Below are positions 23,518 to 36,800 of a stretch of 64,000 bases of DNA, piece after piece. Source of the DNA: Catenaria anguillulae PL171. Lineage: Eukaryota; Blastocladiomycota; Blastocladiomycetes; Blastocladiales; Catenariaceae. The stretch lies in NCBI GenBank assembly GCA_002102555.1, contig MCFL01000007.1, forward strand, positions 186,001 to 250,000. Reading direction: 5' to 3'. Every line of letters begins with the position of its first letter. The first letter of the stretch is position 1. The position numbers and the translations under genes are program-made. The notes under the pieces were generated by a model, which had not been told where the DNA came from, did no database searches, and saw nothing but the letters and a program-made list of their open reading frames with translations.

Positions 23518-24951
23518 ATGTACTTTGACAACGACTACGTGCGCGTGCTCACCACCCACTCCCACTCGCAGCTCGTCTCGCTCCTTGCCGATCACGGCCC
23601 CTCAAAGCACATTGTGCTGCACCTGTCGTGCTCAAACTGCTCCACCTGCAACACCCTCGACAATGACCTGGCCTCGCTCTCGCTCCAGTACCCTGCCGAC
23701 TGTCTCTTCTTGCGATGCAACGTTTCAAAGCTCGTAGACACTGCTCAATGGGCCGGTGTTGACCCAAGCAACCAGGCGTCGATGCAGCCGATTGTGCGTG
23801 TCTTGCCGTTAGGCGCTGAGCAGCAGAACAAGGTAGATATTGCGGCCGCTCATACACCGTTGGGAGGTAACTCGGAGTCGCATGGTAGTGAAGCTGAGCG
23901 TATTGTGCGCGAAATCAAGGACATTCTCGTCAACAAGCTGCGAGCCGTGCATTTCAACGATTGGGTGCGTTGCTGCTGCTTGTCTTCTCGGGTCGATCAT
24001 TGCACTAAATCATGCCCCGTGACGTATTTCCATGTTTGACAGGCGGGCGACACCTCTTCCAACCTCATTGAAGATCGCATCTCCACTCACCGCCTCCTTC
24101 ACGATCACGATCACGACCATGAGATTGGGTCTGGCCAAGCAAACAACAATGACAAGGCCCCAATTCCATTTGACGAAATGCCGCCCGCCATGGCTACTCT
24201 CCTTGCCTCGCCCATCACGGGTTCAGTCACCCATCGACCCGATAGCGGCCGCGCCTCATCCGAAGAACTTTGTCAGGACAACCACAATGACCTCCATGAA
24301 CACGATCGCACCGACGACGGCGCGTGCTGTGCCAGTTCGGACGAGGAAGGCGATCCGTACGAGGCAGACGAGGATGAAGACATTTGCCCTTGCTGTCGTG
24401 ACCGTTTGGCCGCCGAATCACGGTCGGCGTCAGCGTCGTCGTCGCGATCGTCCGTGTCGCGGTCGCGCACGCGGTCCAGGTCGAGCACGGCGTCATCATC
24501 CAATGCCAATGCGGCAAGCAGGGTGAGACCAAGTCGCATCGATACGGGTCGCAAGCAAGACCCAGGCAATGGCCAGGGCAACGATGACCATCACTTGACC
24601 AACGACATTGACGACGTGGTTGCCATTGGCCAGTCCGGATCGATTCCAACGTCGCCGCTCGTCGGCAGAATCCGGCGTCAGTTGCCCAGGACATCTTCTT
24701 CCTCTGTACATGGGCCCGAGACAGAGGATGGCAGTGACCCATTGGCGGCGTATGTGGATCGCCTCGAGGCAATCAAGCGTGGGGATGCGTTGCCGTCCGA
24801 GGCATCTGAGGCGAGTGGTGTTGCAGCGGCCGTTGGGAGGTTTGTCATGGACAATGCCGTGTCGCTCGTGTCCTTCTTGTTGTTGGTCGTGGCGCTCGCC
24901 TTGACCGTTAGGATTGAGATTGTGCCGGCGGACGCCAAGGTTGGGCGGTAA
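23518..24951 (+). CDS. Tail-anchored protein with N-terminal thioredoxin-like domain
   Basis: Unnamed protein of about 451 residues from exons 23518-23964 and 24043-24951 (78-nt intron, GTGCGT..TTGACAG). Residues 1-100 read as a thioredoxin-like fold: MYFDNDYVRVLTTHSHSQLV, then HIVLHLSCSNCSTCNTLDND with a CxxC pair, and LFLRCNVSKL. A His/Asp patch (LHDHDHDHE), acidic stretches, a second cysteine group (ICPCCRDRL) and an Arg/Ser run follow. The extreme C-terminus has one hydrophobic helix (AVSLVSFLLLVVALALTVRI) and a short tail, the layout of a tail-anchored membrane protein facing the cytosol. Function unknown; an ER or mitochondrial outer-membrane redox or trafficking role is only inference. 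Confidence 0.65.
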
Positions 24952-25232
24952 AGTTGCCCCTTGAGCCCCACAATGTGCAATCCGCTCCTCGAACAATTCT
25001 CTTTTGGTCAATGCCATTCCTTCCCCTGCCTGTTGTCTTCTTCCCAGTTCATTTTGTTGATTCCCACGCATGACTGCATTTCCCTTTCATTTACCCACTA
25101 TATACATACAATTGGTACTCGGCGTTCCTTCATTGCTGGGGCCAACTCGTCAGAACTGATGATTTACTTATGTACAAACAATATGGACGAATCGGGCGGG
25201 GAAACAAAGATACAATGTACACCGTTCCTTCC

Positions 25233-27089
25233 CTAATCCTCGTCCTCATCCATCTCATCATTTGCAATCTCAAACTCAGACCCGAAATCCGACCCGTCTC
25301 CATCCTCCCCGGCATCTGCCTCTGCAGGCAAGGATGCTGCTGCCGCCGCCGAAGCACTCGTGTGCCTGACGGGCCTCAATCCACTCGGCAGCAACCCATC
25401 CGCCTCCCGATCCGCCACCCGCCGGCGCTTTGCCTCGCTTGTGCGCCCATCCACCGTGATCCTGGCCCACCCGTCGTTACCTATGACGACCCCGGCACCC
25501 AATGCCACCTGTCCCTTGCCTGCGCTCTGCGTGTCGTGTGCGGCAGCCACATGCCGCTTCAAATCGTACTCGCGCAAAAACCGCCGCGGGCATTGCGTGC
25601 ACACGTGCTTGCGGACGTGGTCGTTGGCCGCTGCTGCAGGCGCGCCGGTCAACTCGGCAATCAAGTCCACCTCACCACCGTTCTCGTTGTCGTCGTCACA
25701 CTCCTCCTCACTTCGTTTCCGCTTTTTCGGGGGCGCCCGGACGACTTTTTTCGGGGCATGTGCACTGGCGAAATGCCGGTCCATAAACGCGCGCGTTGCA
25801 AACCCGCGGCCACACTCGGGACACTCGACAGGCTTGATGCCCAAGTGCAGCGTGCGCACGTGCAGGCGCAAGCTCGACTTTGTGGCAAGCACCTTGTCGC
25901 ACCCGGGCTCGGTGCACGGGTACGTGGGTGGTGGCGGCGCGCCAGGGACAGGGTGCAGTTTGAGCACGTGCTGGTCGCGCGAGTACTTGGATTTGAGCAC
26001 TTTGGGACATTGCGGGCAGGGCCATGCGTCGAGAGCATGTGCAGATATGGAAGCGTTGGACGCCTCTGGTGATGTTGCATCGCCAACAGCGGCGATGGCG
26101 GCACTGGGTGTCGGGTGATCGCCGCGAATGTGGGCCTGGAGCGCAGACCAAGTAGGGAATCCAAGTGCACACTCGGGCTTTGGGCACACGTACGACTTTG
26201 GATTCTCGTGCCTGGCCACGTGCTTTGCGAGCTTGGAGGGTGTGGGAAACGACATGTTGCAGCCATCCCAAGTACACGGATACGGCAACTTGCCCTGATG
26301 CTCGGCCACATGCTTTCTCAACTGGGAGTGCTTTGCAAACGCCGCCGTACACCCGGGCTCAGCGCATCTGAACGGCTTGGGCACATCGTGGCGCTTCTCG
26401 TGGTCGCGCAACTGGCCCTTGAGCCGAAACGTCTTTGTGCACCCCGGGCGCGTGCACGCATGTGGTTTTGGGACCGTGGCGGCGTGAATGGGCATGTGTT
26501 GTTGCAGGTTGCGCTGTCGGGCAAACGCCTTGCCGCAGTCGGGGCACGTGAAAGGCTTTTCGCCCGTGTGCGTGCGCAAGTGTTCGTCCAGAAGGCATTG
26601 GCGCTTGTACGACTTGGTACATCCGGCGTATGTGCAGGGAAAGGCGTGTTGTTTCTTTGCAGATGGTTGAGCGGATGCTTGCGATGCGTGATCCGCTGCG
26701 TCGTCGTGGTCGTCGGAATCGGAGCCTGGGCCGTCGTCGTGGGATTCCAAGGCGGAGCCAGTATTGAACGACAGCTGTGGGCCGAGAGGAGGATCCGTGA
26801 GGGCGTGGGAAAGAGGAGATGGCGGAAATGAATGTGGGGAAGGGAGCGATCGCGCAGCAGCAGCAGAAGCAGTCGCCAGTGGCACGGCTGGACGAGGGGG
26901 AGCTATAGCGTCGGCAGCAGCAGTCACCAACGACAGCGACGGAGTGCGCAGAGTGGGGAGAGTGGCGGCGACAGGGGAAGTGGGAGGGCAAGGCGGGTGG
27001 GCGCGAGGACTGGCGCGCCGCTGAGTTTGAATTCTTTCATGGCTGGTGTGGCAATGCTTTACTGTATTTCCATCAATGAGTGCATACAT
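25233..27089 (-). CDS. Transcription factor IIIA (ten C2H2 zinc fingers)
   Basis: Intronless frame of up to 618 residues. Ten C2H2 fingers run from about residue 155 to 535. The first is FPCTYAGCTKSYKRQCLLDE; the block HQGKLPYPCTWDGCNMSFPT and the next finger YVCPKPECALGFPTW match the TFIIIA pattern around fingers 4-6. Two long spacers separate fingers 6/7 and 9/10, as in fungal TFIIIA where the terminal finger is set apart. A basic patch (PPKKRKRSEEE) looks like a nuclear signal and the end is highly acidic. TFIIIA binds the 5S rRNA gene internal promoter and 5S RNA. The first 130 residues are Pro/Ala/Ser-rich and the true start may be downstream of 27089. It is divergent from CDC37. Confidence 0.85.
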   Translation of the reverse strand: MYALIDGNTVKHCHTSHERIQTQRRASPRAHPPCPPTSPVAATLPTLRTPSLSLVTAAADAIAPPRPAVPLATASAAAARSLPSPHSFPPSPLSHALTDPPLGPQLSFNTGSALESHDDGPGSDSDDHDDAADHASQASAQPSAKKQHAFPCTYAGCTKSYKRQCLLDEHLRTHTGEKPFTCPDCGKAFARQRNLQQHMPIHAATVPKPHACTRPGCTKTFRLKGQLRDHEKRHDVPKPFRCAEPGCTAAFAKHSQLRKHVAEHQGKLPYPCTWDGCNMSFPTPSKLAKHVARHENPKSYVCPKPECALGFPTWSALQAHIRGDHPTPSAAIAAVGDATSPEASNASISAHALDAWPCPQCPKVLKSKYSRDQHVLKLHPVPGAPPPPTYPCTEPGCDKVLATKSSLRLHVRTLHLGIKPVECPECGRGFATRAFMDRHFASAHAPKKVVRAPPKKRKRSEEECDDDNENGGEVDLIAELTGAPAAAANDHVRKHVCTQCPRRFLREYDLKRHVAAAHDTQSAGKGQVALGAGVVIGNDGWARITVDGRTSEAKRRRVADREADGLLPSGLRPVRHTSASAAAAASLPAEADAGEDGDGSDFGSEFEIANDEMDEDED

Positions 27090-27480
27090 AGCTCTTCAAG
27101 GTGGCGGCATGCAGCATGCGAGACTGGTCAAGTTGCCGGACGGCGCTGCGAACGAACCGCGTTTTCGCTTTCTGAGGCGAGCGTGGCAACGCATCACATG
27201 AGAGGGCGCCAAGATGCCATCCTGATCAAGCCTGCCGTGCACGTGTAAAGACCTCGATCGCGTTCTCATGGTTCGTGAGGTGAGGCTTACGTCTCCGCCA
27301 TTCACACCGCCACCATGTCCACGTCCACGGCCACGGCCGACCATTTGTCCCCACATAGCCGTCGTTGCCATAAGTTAGCACAATACAATTCCATGCATTG
27401 CACCTCTTGGCAACAAGTGCCCATCAACTCTGCGCTTTCATTGTCATCAGCTGATCTTCCACATCCCTGCAATCCCCGCA
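27090..27480. promoter_or_regulatory. Divergent promoter region, TFIIIA / CDC37
   Basis: About 390 bp between the two start codons. It contains a CGTGCACGTG-like palindromic stretch near 27236-27246. No heat-shock element (alternating nGAAn units) was obvious by eye despite the chaperone gene downstream. Confidence 0.4.
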
Positions 27481-29245
27481 ATGAGCCGCGTCGACTACTC
27501 CAAGTGGGATCACATTGAGCTTTCCGACGACGAGGACGTCGAGGTGCACCCGAACGTGGACAAGAAGTCGTTCATCCGGTGGCGCCAGCAGCAGATCCAC
27601 GAGGAGCGTGCCCAGCGCAAGCACGGCATCGAGCAGTACGCCAAGCAACTCGAGTGGCTCGACAAGTACCTGGCCATCCTCGACCACTTCCCTGACCCAT
27701 CAAAGGACGTGATTGACAAGGCGCACAAGCTGCTTGCCGAGTTCCAAAACGTCCCCGACAACTTGCAGTTCACGAAGGTGCACAACAGCCCGCAGGCATT
27801 CGACAAGTTTCGCCAGCATGTGCGCAAACATCGCGAGACCATTGTCAAGGAGCGGGAGAGGCTGGTGCAGGAGGACAAGATGAAGGTCGGCATGGAGATT
27901 TATGCAAGCCTGGGTTTGAGTCAACGGTGCGTGTGATGGATCCATCTTTGGGGATCGGGTCTGAATGCACATGCTGACCGTTTACCGGGCAATTAGCGCA
28001 TCAACAAGGACAGTCCATCGACCGCCGCCGCCGCCGTACCGCCAGCCAAATCTACCCCGTCGTCGTCCTCAAAGTCTGCCTCATCAGCATCCAAAAAGAC
28101 GACCGAGGTCGTCGAAGTCCTCAACCCACTTGCCGCCAACAAGGCAAAGGCTCAACACGCCAAGGTCCGCCTCGTCTCCCGAAGCTCAACCCAATCGCGT
28201 CCACTCAATATACTTACCCCTCCGCCCATCTCCCACAGGAAGCCGCCAAAGCCCAACGTGGGCCCGAAGACAAGTACATTACGACGGACGAGGCCTTGGT
28301 ATTTGCAAACTGGTCCACGACTGACTACAAGGGCATGTACGCCTACCTGCGCGACCACGCGTGGCTCGTTGCCAGCTCCGTGTCGGACGAGATTCTCGCG
28401 GCCGCGTTCCAGGCCGAAATGGACGGCCGCCATGCAAAGACGAAGCAGTATGTCCATCAGGCACAAGTGATTCAGTTTTGCGTCAACTTGGGCGCAAATG
28501 GAGCGCCAATGTTCTTTTCAAAGTACGTACTCGTCCGCTTTCCGGGCTCTGCACATCTGTGTCTGCCGTGCTTTTCTTTGCCATGGCTCTGACCACCTCG
28601 GTCCTTGGATGTGTTTGCTCGCTGCACTTTAGAATCACCGACCCGAGCCACCAAGCCACCCAGCTGTTCCGTGCCGACATTGACCGGACACTTGCGCACA
28701 TTGTGAAACGATCCCAAGTGCTTGCCGCCAAGGCAAAGGGCGAGCTCGAGTCGTCCATCAACCTGGACCCCGTTGGCAACAAGATGGAAGTGTTCCGGAG
28801 CCTGCCCGCCGACCTGCAACAGGCGCTGGTTGCCGAGGACATGGCCAAGGTCGGCGAGGCCCTGGGTAAAGTCAAGTCGGACCGCGAGCGCGAGGCCCTG
28901 AGGCAAAAGATGATGGATTCGGGCATTCTCGTGAATCCCAACGCGCCGCATGGGCCCGCGCCAAAGCTCGAGGATATTGTGGATGACGAGGGCAAGGTGG
29001 TCACGGGCGAGGAGCGCATCGAGCTGTTTAAGCAGTTGCCGCGCGAGTTTGGCAAGGCATTGTTGGATGGCGATTTGGATAAGGCACAGGAGGTGTTGCA
29101 GGCCATGCCCGAGGACGAACAGGAGGCCGCATTGCAGATTTGTAAAAAGGGCGGGTTTTTGGAGTTTGAGGAGGCGGATGAGGATGAGTACGAGGCCGAA
29201 CATGGCCAGCCAGAGGATTCGGGTGTTGAGCAAGAATCGTCTTAA
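27481..29245 (+). CDS. CDC37: HSP90 co-chaperone Cdc37
   Basis: Kinase-loading co-chaperone of about 504 residues. Exons are 27481-27930, 27997-28164, 28239-28522 and 28633-29245. The N-terminus MSRVDYSKWDHIELSDDEDV keeps the family signature, including Ser15 in the CK2 context equivalent to mammalian Ser13. A coiled N-terminal kinase-binding region (SFIRWRQQQIHEERAQRKHG) follows, then an Ala/Ser/Lys-rich linker (exon 2), the HSP90-binding middle domain (SSVSDEILAAAFQAEMDGRH, VIQFCVNLGANGAPMFF), and a C-terminal helical domain with duplicated ELFKQLPREFGKALLDGDLD-type segments. The first donor could also be at 27927; I chose 27931 because it keeps frame with exon 2. Confidence 0.94.
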
Positions 29246-29627
29246 GCGGTTCCTGTGGATTCCAGCAGTCCTGTAATCATTTCAACCGCAATTGATGGAT
29301 CCTGAATTGTTCCCTGTCGGCTCGAGTGAGACAAACCTTCGGCCCAGAGGTCTGAGGCTGACCTGAGACTTCGGCCTCGTGACTGACTGACCCTAACCGC
29401 CAAAACTGACTGAGGCAGCCGACCGTAGCCTGTCAGCCATGAAGAGGTTGACCAATCAGCCGCGGTCGTGGTAGAGGGCAACAATGATCGAACAAGATTG
29501 CATCAATGCAAGGGGAGGCAGATTATCGCACGTGTAATTGAAAGCAAGACATGGTAGACTAACATGTGACGGTTGGATATAACAATGTACATACATGGGA
29601 GAGGAGACAACAAAAAGATAATGACAT
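29246..29627. other. Convergent 3' intergenic region, CDC37 / CTP synthase
   Basis: About 380 bp between facing stop codons. A GC-rich portion (29325-29430) is dense in imperfect repeats built on CTGAC and CTGAG words. No gene is supported. Confidence 0.45.
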
Positions 29628-31505
<1,878 letters not shown>

Positions 31506-32215
31506 GGTTGCGAGTTGTTGAGATACGATGGGTCTAGTTGGTGTGCAGGAGGCGTTTGTGCAAGAAAAGTCAGATGCATTGGCGGATTGGGAGGACCACT
31601 AGGTGATTCATTTCATTGCGTTGGTGTTTGCTGTGGGTCGAGCGAGACGGGGTGGCTGCGACGCAAGGCAGGAGAGAGGGCGGAGTTGTTGGAGAGGCGC
31701 GGGAGACAAACTCGGAGAGGTTCGGTAGGGAATGGGTGGAAATGCGAGTTTTTATTGGGCATAGCAAATCAACATACAAAAGCAAGGTGCAGGAATGAAT
31801 GAGGGTATGGTGTGGGTGGACTGGAATTGGGCGATGAATAAGTACACAGACAGAGAAGGAACATGTGCCTGAGGACAAGGGCCCAACAGGAAAGAGCTCT
31901 ACCGGGGTAAGGAGGTGGGTGGGGATCCTTGAGCCTTTTGTATGCTTTGCGTCCCCACGCTTCCCAGTGCTCGTCAGCCATGCCTGCGGACAGTCACCGT
32001 GATCGGCGTGAGGGCGACGCGTGAGAACGGAGCGAGTAGGCGAAACGCGGGATGGACGCGTGGTGGTCACGTGCTGTGCTGCTTGGGGAGGCTATCTTCT
32101 GCCCACATCCATCCTTGTGATCCGTCGACCCCTTTTAGCTTGACATCTTTGGACGGACGCGATCCATGGCACGAATCGATAGGCTGGTGAGAAATAAATT
32201 GGCCAGCTGTGTATA

Positions 32216-32238
32216 GCAGTGTCGCTGTGAGACACTGC
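32216..32238. repeat. 8-bp perfect inverted repeat (hairpin-capable)
   Basis: GCAGTGTC and GACACTGC flank a 7-nt spacer. It lies four bases before the CRE palindrome, suggesting a composite regulatory site rather than a terminator. Confidence 0.5.
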
Positions 32239-32241
32239 AAG

Positions 32242-32249
32242 TGACGTCA
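32242..32249. promoter_or_regulatory. CRE palindrome TGACGTCA
   Basis: A perfect 8-bp ATF/CREB-type bZIP site, placed just upstream of an AT-rich TATA-like stretch (32254-32263) and about 385 bp before the SDR start codon. The motif is seen directly; regulation of the SDR or of CTP synthase by a bZIP factor is inference. Confidence 0.5.
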
Positions 32250-32632
32250 AAGGTATAATATAATGGACGCGTACGTAAACAAAAAGCGTGTGAGACATTC
32301 GTCACAATGTTCGACCCGGCTTCCTTTTTTTAGTGCACATCTGAGGAATGACACAGCGAATGACATGGTGCCCCTCTAACAGGCCGGCCAAGATGCCGAA
32401 GCGCAGTGGCCGACCAACGACAGGCCGCTACATCTTTACTGCCCATGTCATGTCATCAATCAGTAAGCAGCCAAAAGCCGAGCAGCAGAGCAAAGCAGGT
32501 TGTTGGGTGTCGGGGTCGCCCTACAAAAGCCTCGGGCGCCCCCATGGAGACCAGGCTCATCTGAATCAATGCAATCCATGTATTTCCGCATGTTGACTCT
32601 TTGCAATCCCAATCAACGCTAATCCATCCACC

Positions 32633-33521
32633 ATGGCCGCCGTCTTTTTCAACAAAGCCAACCCGACAGTCTTGATCACAGGCGCGAACCGCGGTATTGG
32701 ACTCAACCTTGCCAAGGTCTTCTACGCCAACAGTCCGTTGAATCAATGCCATGGTGTCTCTGCTGCCGCAAGCCTCTAACGACGCCATTCGGTCTCACTT
32801 GAACCCACACGTACGCAGACTTCAACGTCATTGGCACCTCACGTTCGACAGAGCCAGCCGCGATTCAAGACCTGTCTGCCGTCGCAGCCGCCATCCTACC
32901 TCTCGACGTTTCCAGTGTCGCATCCATCGATGAGCTTCCTAGTCGCGTGAAGGCCATCACCCCGTCTCTCGACGTTGTGGTCAACAATGCCGGCATCTTT
33001 GAGCAAGATGGCATCGGCCACTTGACCAGCGAGACCTTCACGAATCACTTCAAGATCAACTCGATTGCTCCCGCACTCATCTCGCAGGCCATGCTGCCCC
33101 TGCTCCGTGCCAGTCCTCGCGCACAGGACCGGGGTCACGCGGCCAAGGTTGTCCAAATCACTTCGCGCATGGGATCCATTGCCGACAACGGATCGGGCGG
33201 CGTACGTGCCTTGTTTTGGACATTTGCGTTGCTTCGATCACCATCTGATTAACATGAATCCCTCTTTCGAATGGACAGTACTACGGATACCGCGCATCCA
33301 AGGCCGCCCTTAACGCCATCAACATGTCGTTTGCCCGGGACGTGCCCGATGTGACTTTTGTTTCCGTCCACCCCGGCTACGTGCAAACCCGCATGACGGG
33401 CGGAAAGGGCGACATTTCGCCCGAGGACTCGGCAAAGCTCATGTACCAAGTTATCAGTAAGGTCAACGACAAGGATTCGGGCAAGTTTTTGACGCGCGAC
33501 GGCAAAGATATTCCTTGGTAA
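32633..33521 (+). CDS. Short-chain dehydrogenase/reductase (C-factor/sniffer type)
   Basis: NAD(P)-dependent oxidoreductase of about 241 residues from exons 32633-32732, 32819-33201 and 33279-33521 (86- and 77-nt introns). It has the SDR layout: cofactor motif TGANRGIG (about residues 16-23), NNAG in LDVVVNNAGIFEQ, catalytic Ser in QITSRMGSIADNG, and YYGYRASKAALN with the Tyr-x3-Lys pair, the Tyr/Lys being created at the last splice. The PGYVQTRMTGGKGDIS segment is typical of the sniffer/C-factor branch of small single-domain SDRs, and no signal peptide is present. Substrate cannot be told from sequence. Confidence 0.9.
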
Positions 33522-33829
33522 AGAGGAGCAGTTGATTGCAAATCGGTTGTTGCCTGAATGTCACATTCACTGTGCCGATGTTCCCCGATGTTCAACGGTG
33601 GCCATCGGCCAGCAGGTCGTTGATTGAGGTTCGCGTGTCCCTCCAATATGCATCACCTTAGGTTCCTTTTTCCTCGCCAAGGACACAATCTGAGAACCAA
33701 GCACAGTTGGCAATGGTCACAATAGTCACAATGGAATGCATTTTGAAATCTACGGATATCACGACAAAAAGGGCGCTATTGCACAAAAGTATGAAGATGG
33801 GCAACCAAATACGTTCAGGCCGACAACAG
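33522..33829. other. Convergent 3' intergenic region
   Basis: About 310 bp between the SDR stop and the transporter stop. It includes an ATTGGCAATGGTCACAATAG-type AT-rich stretch near 33708 with a repeated GGTCACAAT/AGTCACAAT word. Nothing else is visible. Confidence 0.4.
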
Positions 33830-36800
33830 CTACAGCGGCTCATGATCCTGTTGGCCCAACCCAACCCCAACCCCGTCCAATCCCACATCGTATTCCTCGT
33901 CAATAGTAACGAGCCTAGACTTGAACCCGCGCTGCCAACTGTACAAGACCACCGGAAACACCAGCCCAACCGACTGCAGCGCAAGCATGACGGCATTCGA
34001 GATGGTGTAGGATCCGAGTTGCAAGGACATGATGTTGAATCCATAAGAAACGAAGTTCATGACGCCGAGTAAAAACACCATGCCGCCATACAGTCGGCCA
34101 AACGACCCAAACCCAAACACTTTGCCGACATAGTTGCTGGCAAATGTCCAGACCATAGGTCGCAACATGGCCAACACAACCATGGTCACATACTTGGCCC
34201 ACACGGTTTGAATCAGGCCAAAAATTCCGGCAACCACGGCCATGGTGGAGACAACAGTGAACATGGTGTGGTAGGCCGTGTACATGAGGAGCGGAATCAG
34301 GAACGGGGCAACAACCAAGCTTCCCACGGGAAGCAATATGGACCACACAGTGAGCATGGTGCTGAGAAGCTGGTCGGGATTGTCGGATACACCCGGTAGG
34401 TGCACAACGTGCTCGATTTGGTTGTTGATGGAGCCGAGGTACGAGTTGAGAAGCAGCGCCGTGGTCACGGTGTGCGTGACAAAGAGCCAATAAAAGGGCG
34501 ACCAATACTGCCTTTCAATGGAAAAGTGCTCGAGCGTCAAGCACATGTTGGTGGTCTGTGCCCAGTCGAGCGGTGCTTCCTCCAAGTTGGGCTCTGTGTC
34601 CACTGTTCCCATCACCCCACCTGACCCGTCGCCAAACACTGGCTCGACCGTTGCGTAGATTTCAAGCTGTACCACGTTCTTTGTGAACCTCGCGGCTGTT
34701 CCGGGACGCGATCCTTTGTGTTGCGCAGTTGCAAGCGGTGAGAATGGCGGCGACCCTTGATTGCTGAGCCCTTTTTGCGACCCACTATTGGAACCCGCGT
34801 TCGAGTTGCGTGACCCTCCACCGCTCCCAGCAATCGACGACGTACCGCGGCCAAGGGCGTTCAGACTTCCCAGTGACCGACTTGCAGCTCCAAGCACATT
34901 GTTTGATGGCCGCTTGAAAGAAACCTTGGCGTTTTCCTTGATGCTCTCTGCCGCTGGATCCTGCGCCGATTGCGATTGTGCGTCCTCGGCCAAAATGTCG
35001 GTCATGGACATGAGCAGGTTGCCAAAACTTGGGTTCTTTTTCATGGGGCTGTAATCATGGACTTTACCACAGATGGAGGGACAAACCCAGTCAGATCATG
35101 GCATTGGCGTTTGCAGTTCCCGGTCGAGACGATGACCGTCGAATGCCCGTTCCCGGGCGAATCATGCCAGTTCCTGGACGAGCGGCACTCGAGGTACCCG
35201 GACGTGCTGCTGTGCTTCGAATCGCGCCTGTTCCTGGACGAGCAATTGTATACTCCTTGTGCAGGACGACGCGCGAGGAAGGTGGGCGACCAGTAGTTGC
35301 ACCCAACGGGCTTGTTCCAGGACGTGGTGTGGCGCTGAGTCGTCTCGGGGTTGTGTTCCCACTGGTGGGTGGTGGGGCTGATGTTTGCGGGTCAATGTAC
35401 GAAAAGGGTTGGTGGGTTGTCGTATCTGCTACTCCACTCGAGACGCTGGGTGGCCGGTTGAAATGAAGCGCGTGCCAAAATGCTGTAATGGACTGTCGCA
35501 TGGGTCCGACGATCGAGCTTGTCATTGAGTGGCGGCCAGAACGAATATGGGCTTCGGTCGCAGGCGGAGAATTCGAAGCTGGTAATGGTGGCATGTTGGA
35601 TGCTGGTGTCAACTGATCCTCTTGAGGAATAGCGGGATTGCTGGTGTGTGGAGTTCGCTCTTCGTTCAAGTTGGATAATCGTCGAGCGTCTGTCGGTTGT
35701 GCAACGTGGGCAGTGAGGGCAAGCGTGGATCGAGACACCTCCTCTGAGATCTCTGAGAGAGGTGGAAGAGGGGCAAAGTTCCCGCTGGGGCTCGCACTCA
35801 TGCCAGGCTGCTTGTCTGCTGCAGTTGAAGGAGGTAATGGAAGCATGGTAGGTCCGTATGAGAGCTCGGGACCAGGGATTGCATAGGAAAGGGGGCCACC
35901 CCCGCCTCCATGGTTTAGTCTCGCTGCGGACACGGGCCGACCGTGAATCGATCCATCAGACTTTCTTCGGTGCAACACGACTCTGCTCTCCTCAGCCTCT
36001 GGCAGGGTATTGCTTGTCACAGGCCCGCCACTTCCAAGAGTTGGAGGCAAATCGGTTGTTCCATTGCCAGTATTTCGCAACACTGCGATCTTTTTGGTCG
36101 TCGGCGGTAGTTGCGACACACCGACGCCGGTCGATGCGCTGGCAAAGATATCGCCCAACCCTCCATCGGGAATAACGTTCTCCTCGGGAGATACCTTGTT
36201 GCTTTCGAGCCATTCGTCAACTGGCGTAATAGACTTGAGCGGCATAAAGAAGAGTCCAAAAACGAAGACCAAGACGGGAGGTGCTGTGAAGGCAAAGAAG
36301 AAGGTCCGAAAGAGCGTCGTGCGCTCTGTTTCCGTTGCCATGGACGTGTAAATGAGCTGGAGAACGGTAAATATCAGCGCTGAAAGGTCAAAACAAACGT
36401 TGAGCATGAGAGTGATGACGGCGGATCGCTCGGGGACGAGGTTGGCTACGTGAAAGGAGGCCGTGTACAGTGCGCTTCCTGATGCACTCATGACGATGAA
36501 TGCAACAATGATAATGTTTTGTGCGGCACCTCCGAGGACTATTCCGATGCCAAACATAACGAGACTGAAGGCGAGCATGACGGCGGCGAACAGGTAAAGC
36601 AGTTTGGGCCCAAGCCGATCCTATTGCGAGTGGGTTCATGGTCGTTTGTGTGAGACAGACGCACCGTGCGGTTATGTAATATCCTGTCGTGGTCTCTATA
36701 ATGATAGCGTACGAGCAAGAAACCCGTGGGAACAACCAGGAATGACCCAATCGCGCCGGACAGCGTATACATGAGATCCATTCGCAGCACTTGGCCATTG

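Larger units (their letters stand above)
31506..32632. other. Intergenic region between CTP synthase and SDR
   Basis: About 1.1 kb between divergent genes. It holds an E-box palindrome CACGTG at 32068-32073, an 8-bp inverted repeat at 32216-32238, a CRE palindrome at 32242-32249 and an AT-rich TATAATATAA at 32254-32263. Open frames on both strands here are low-complexity and unsupported. Confidence 0.45.

Noticed and set aside
25360-26831. Plus-strand frames opposite the zinc-finger gene
   Set aside because: They mirror the regular spacing of the C2H2 fingers and have no independent support.
31570-32070. Minus-strand frame of 166 codons upstream of CTP synthase
   Set aside because: Low-complexity His/Pro/Ser content, no start context and no similarity; more likely leader or promoter sequence.
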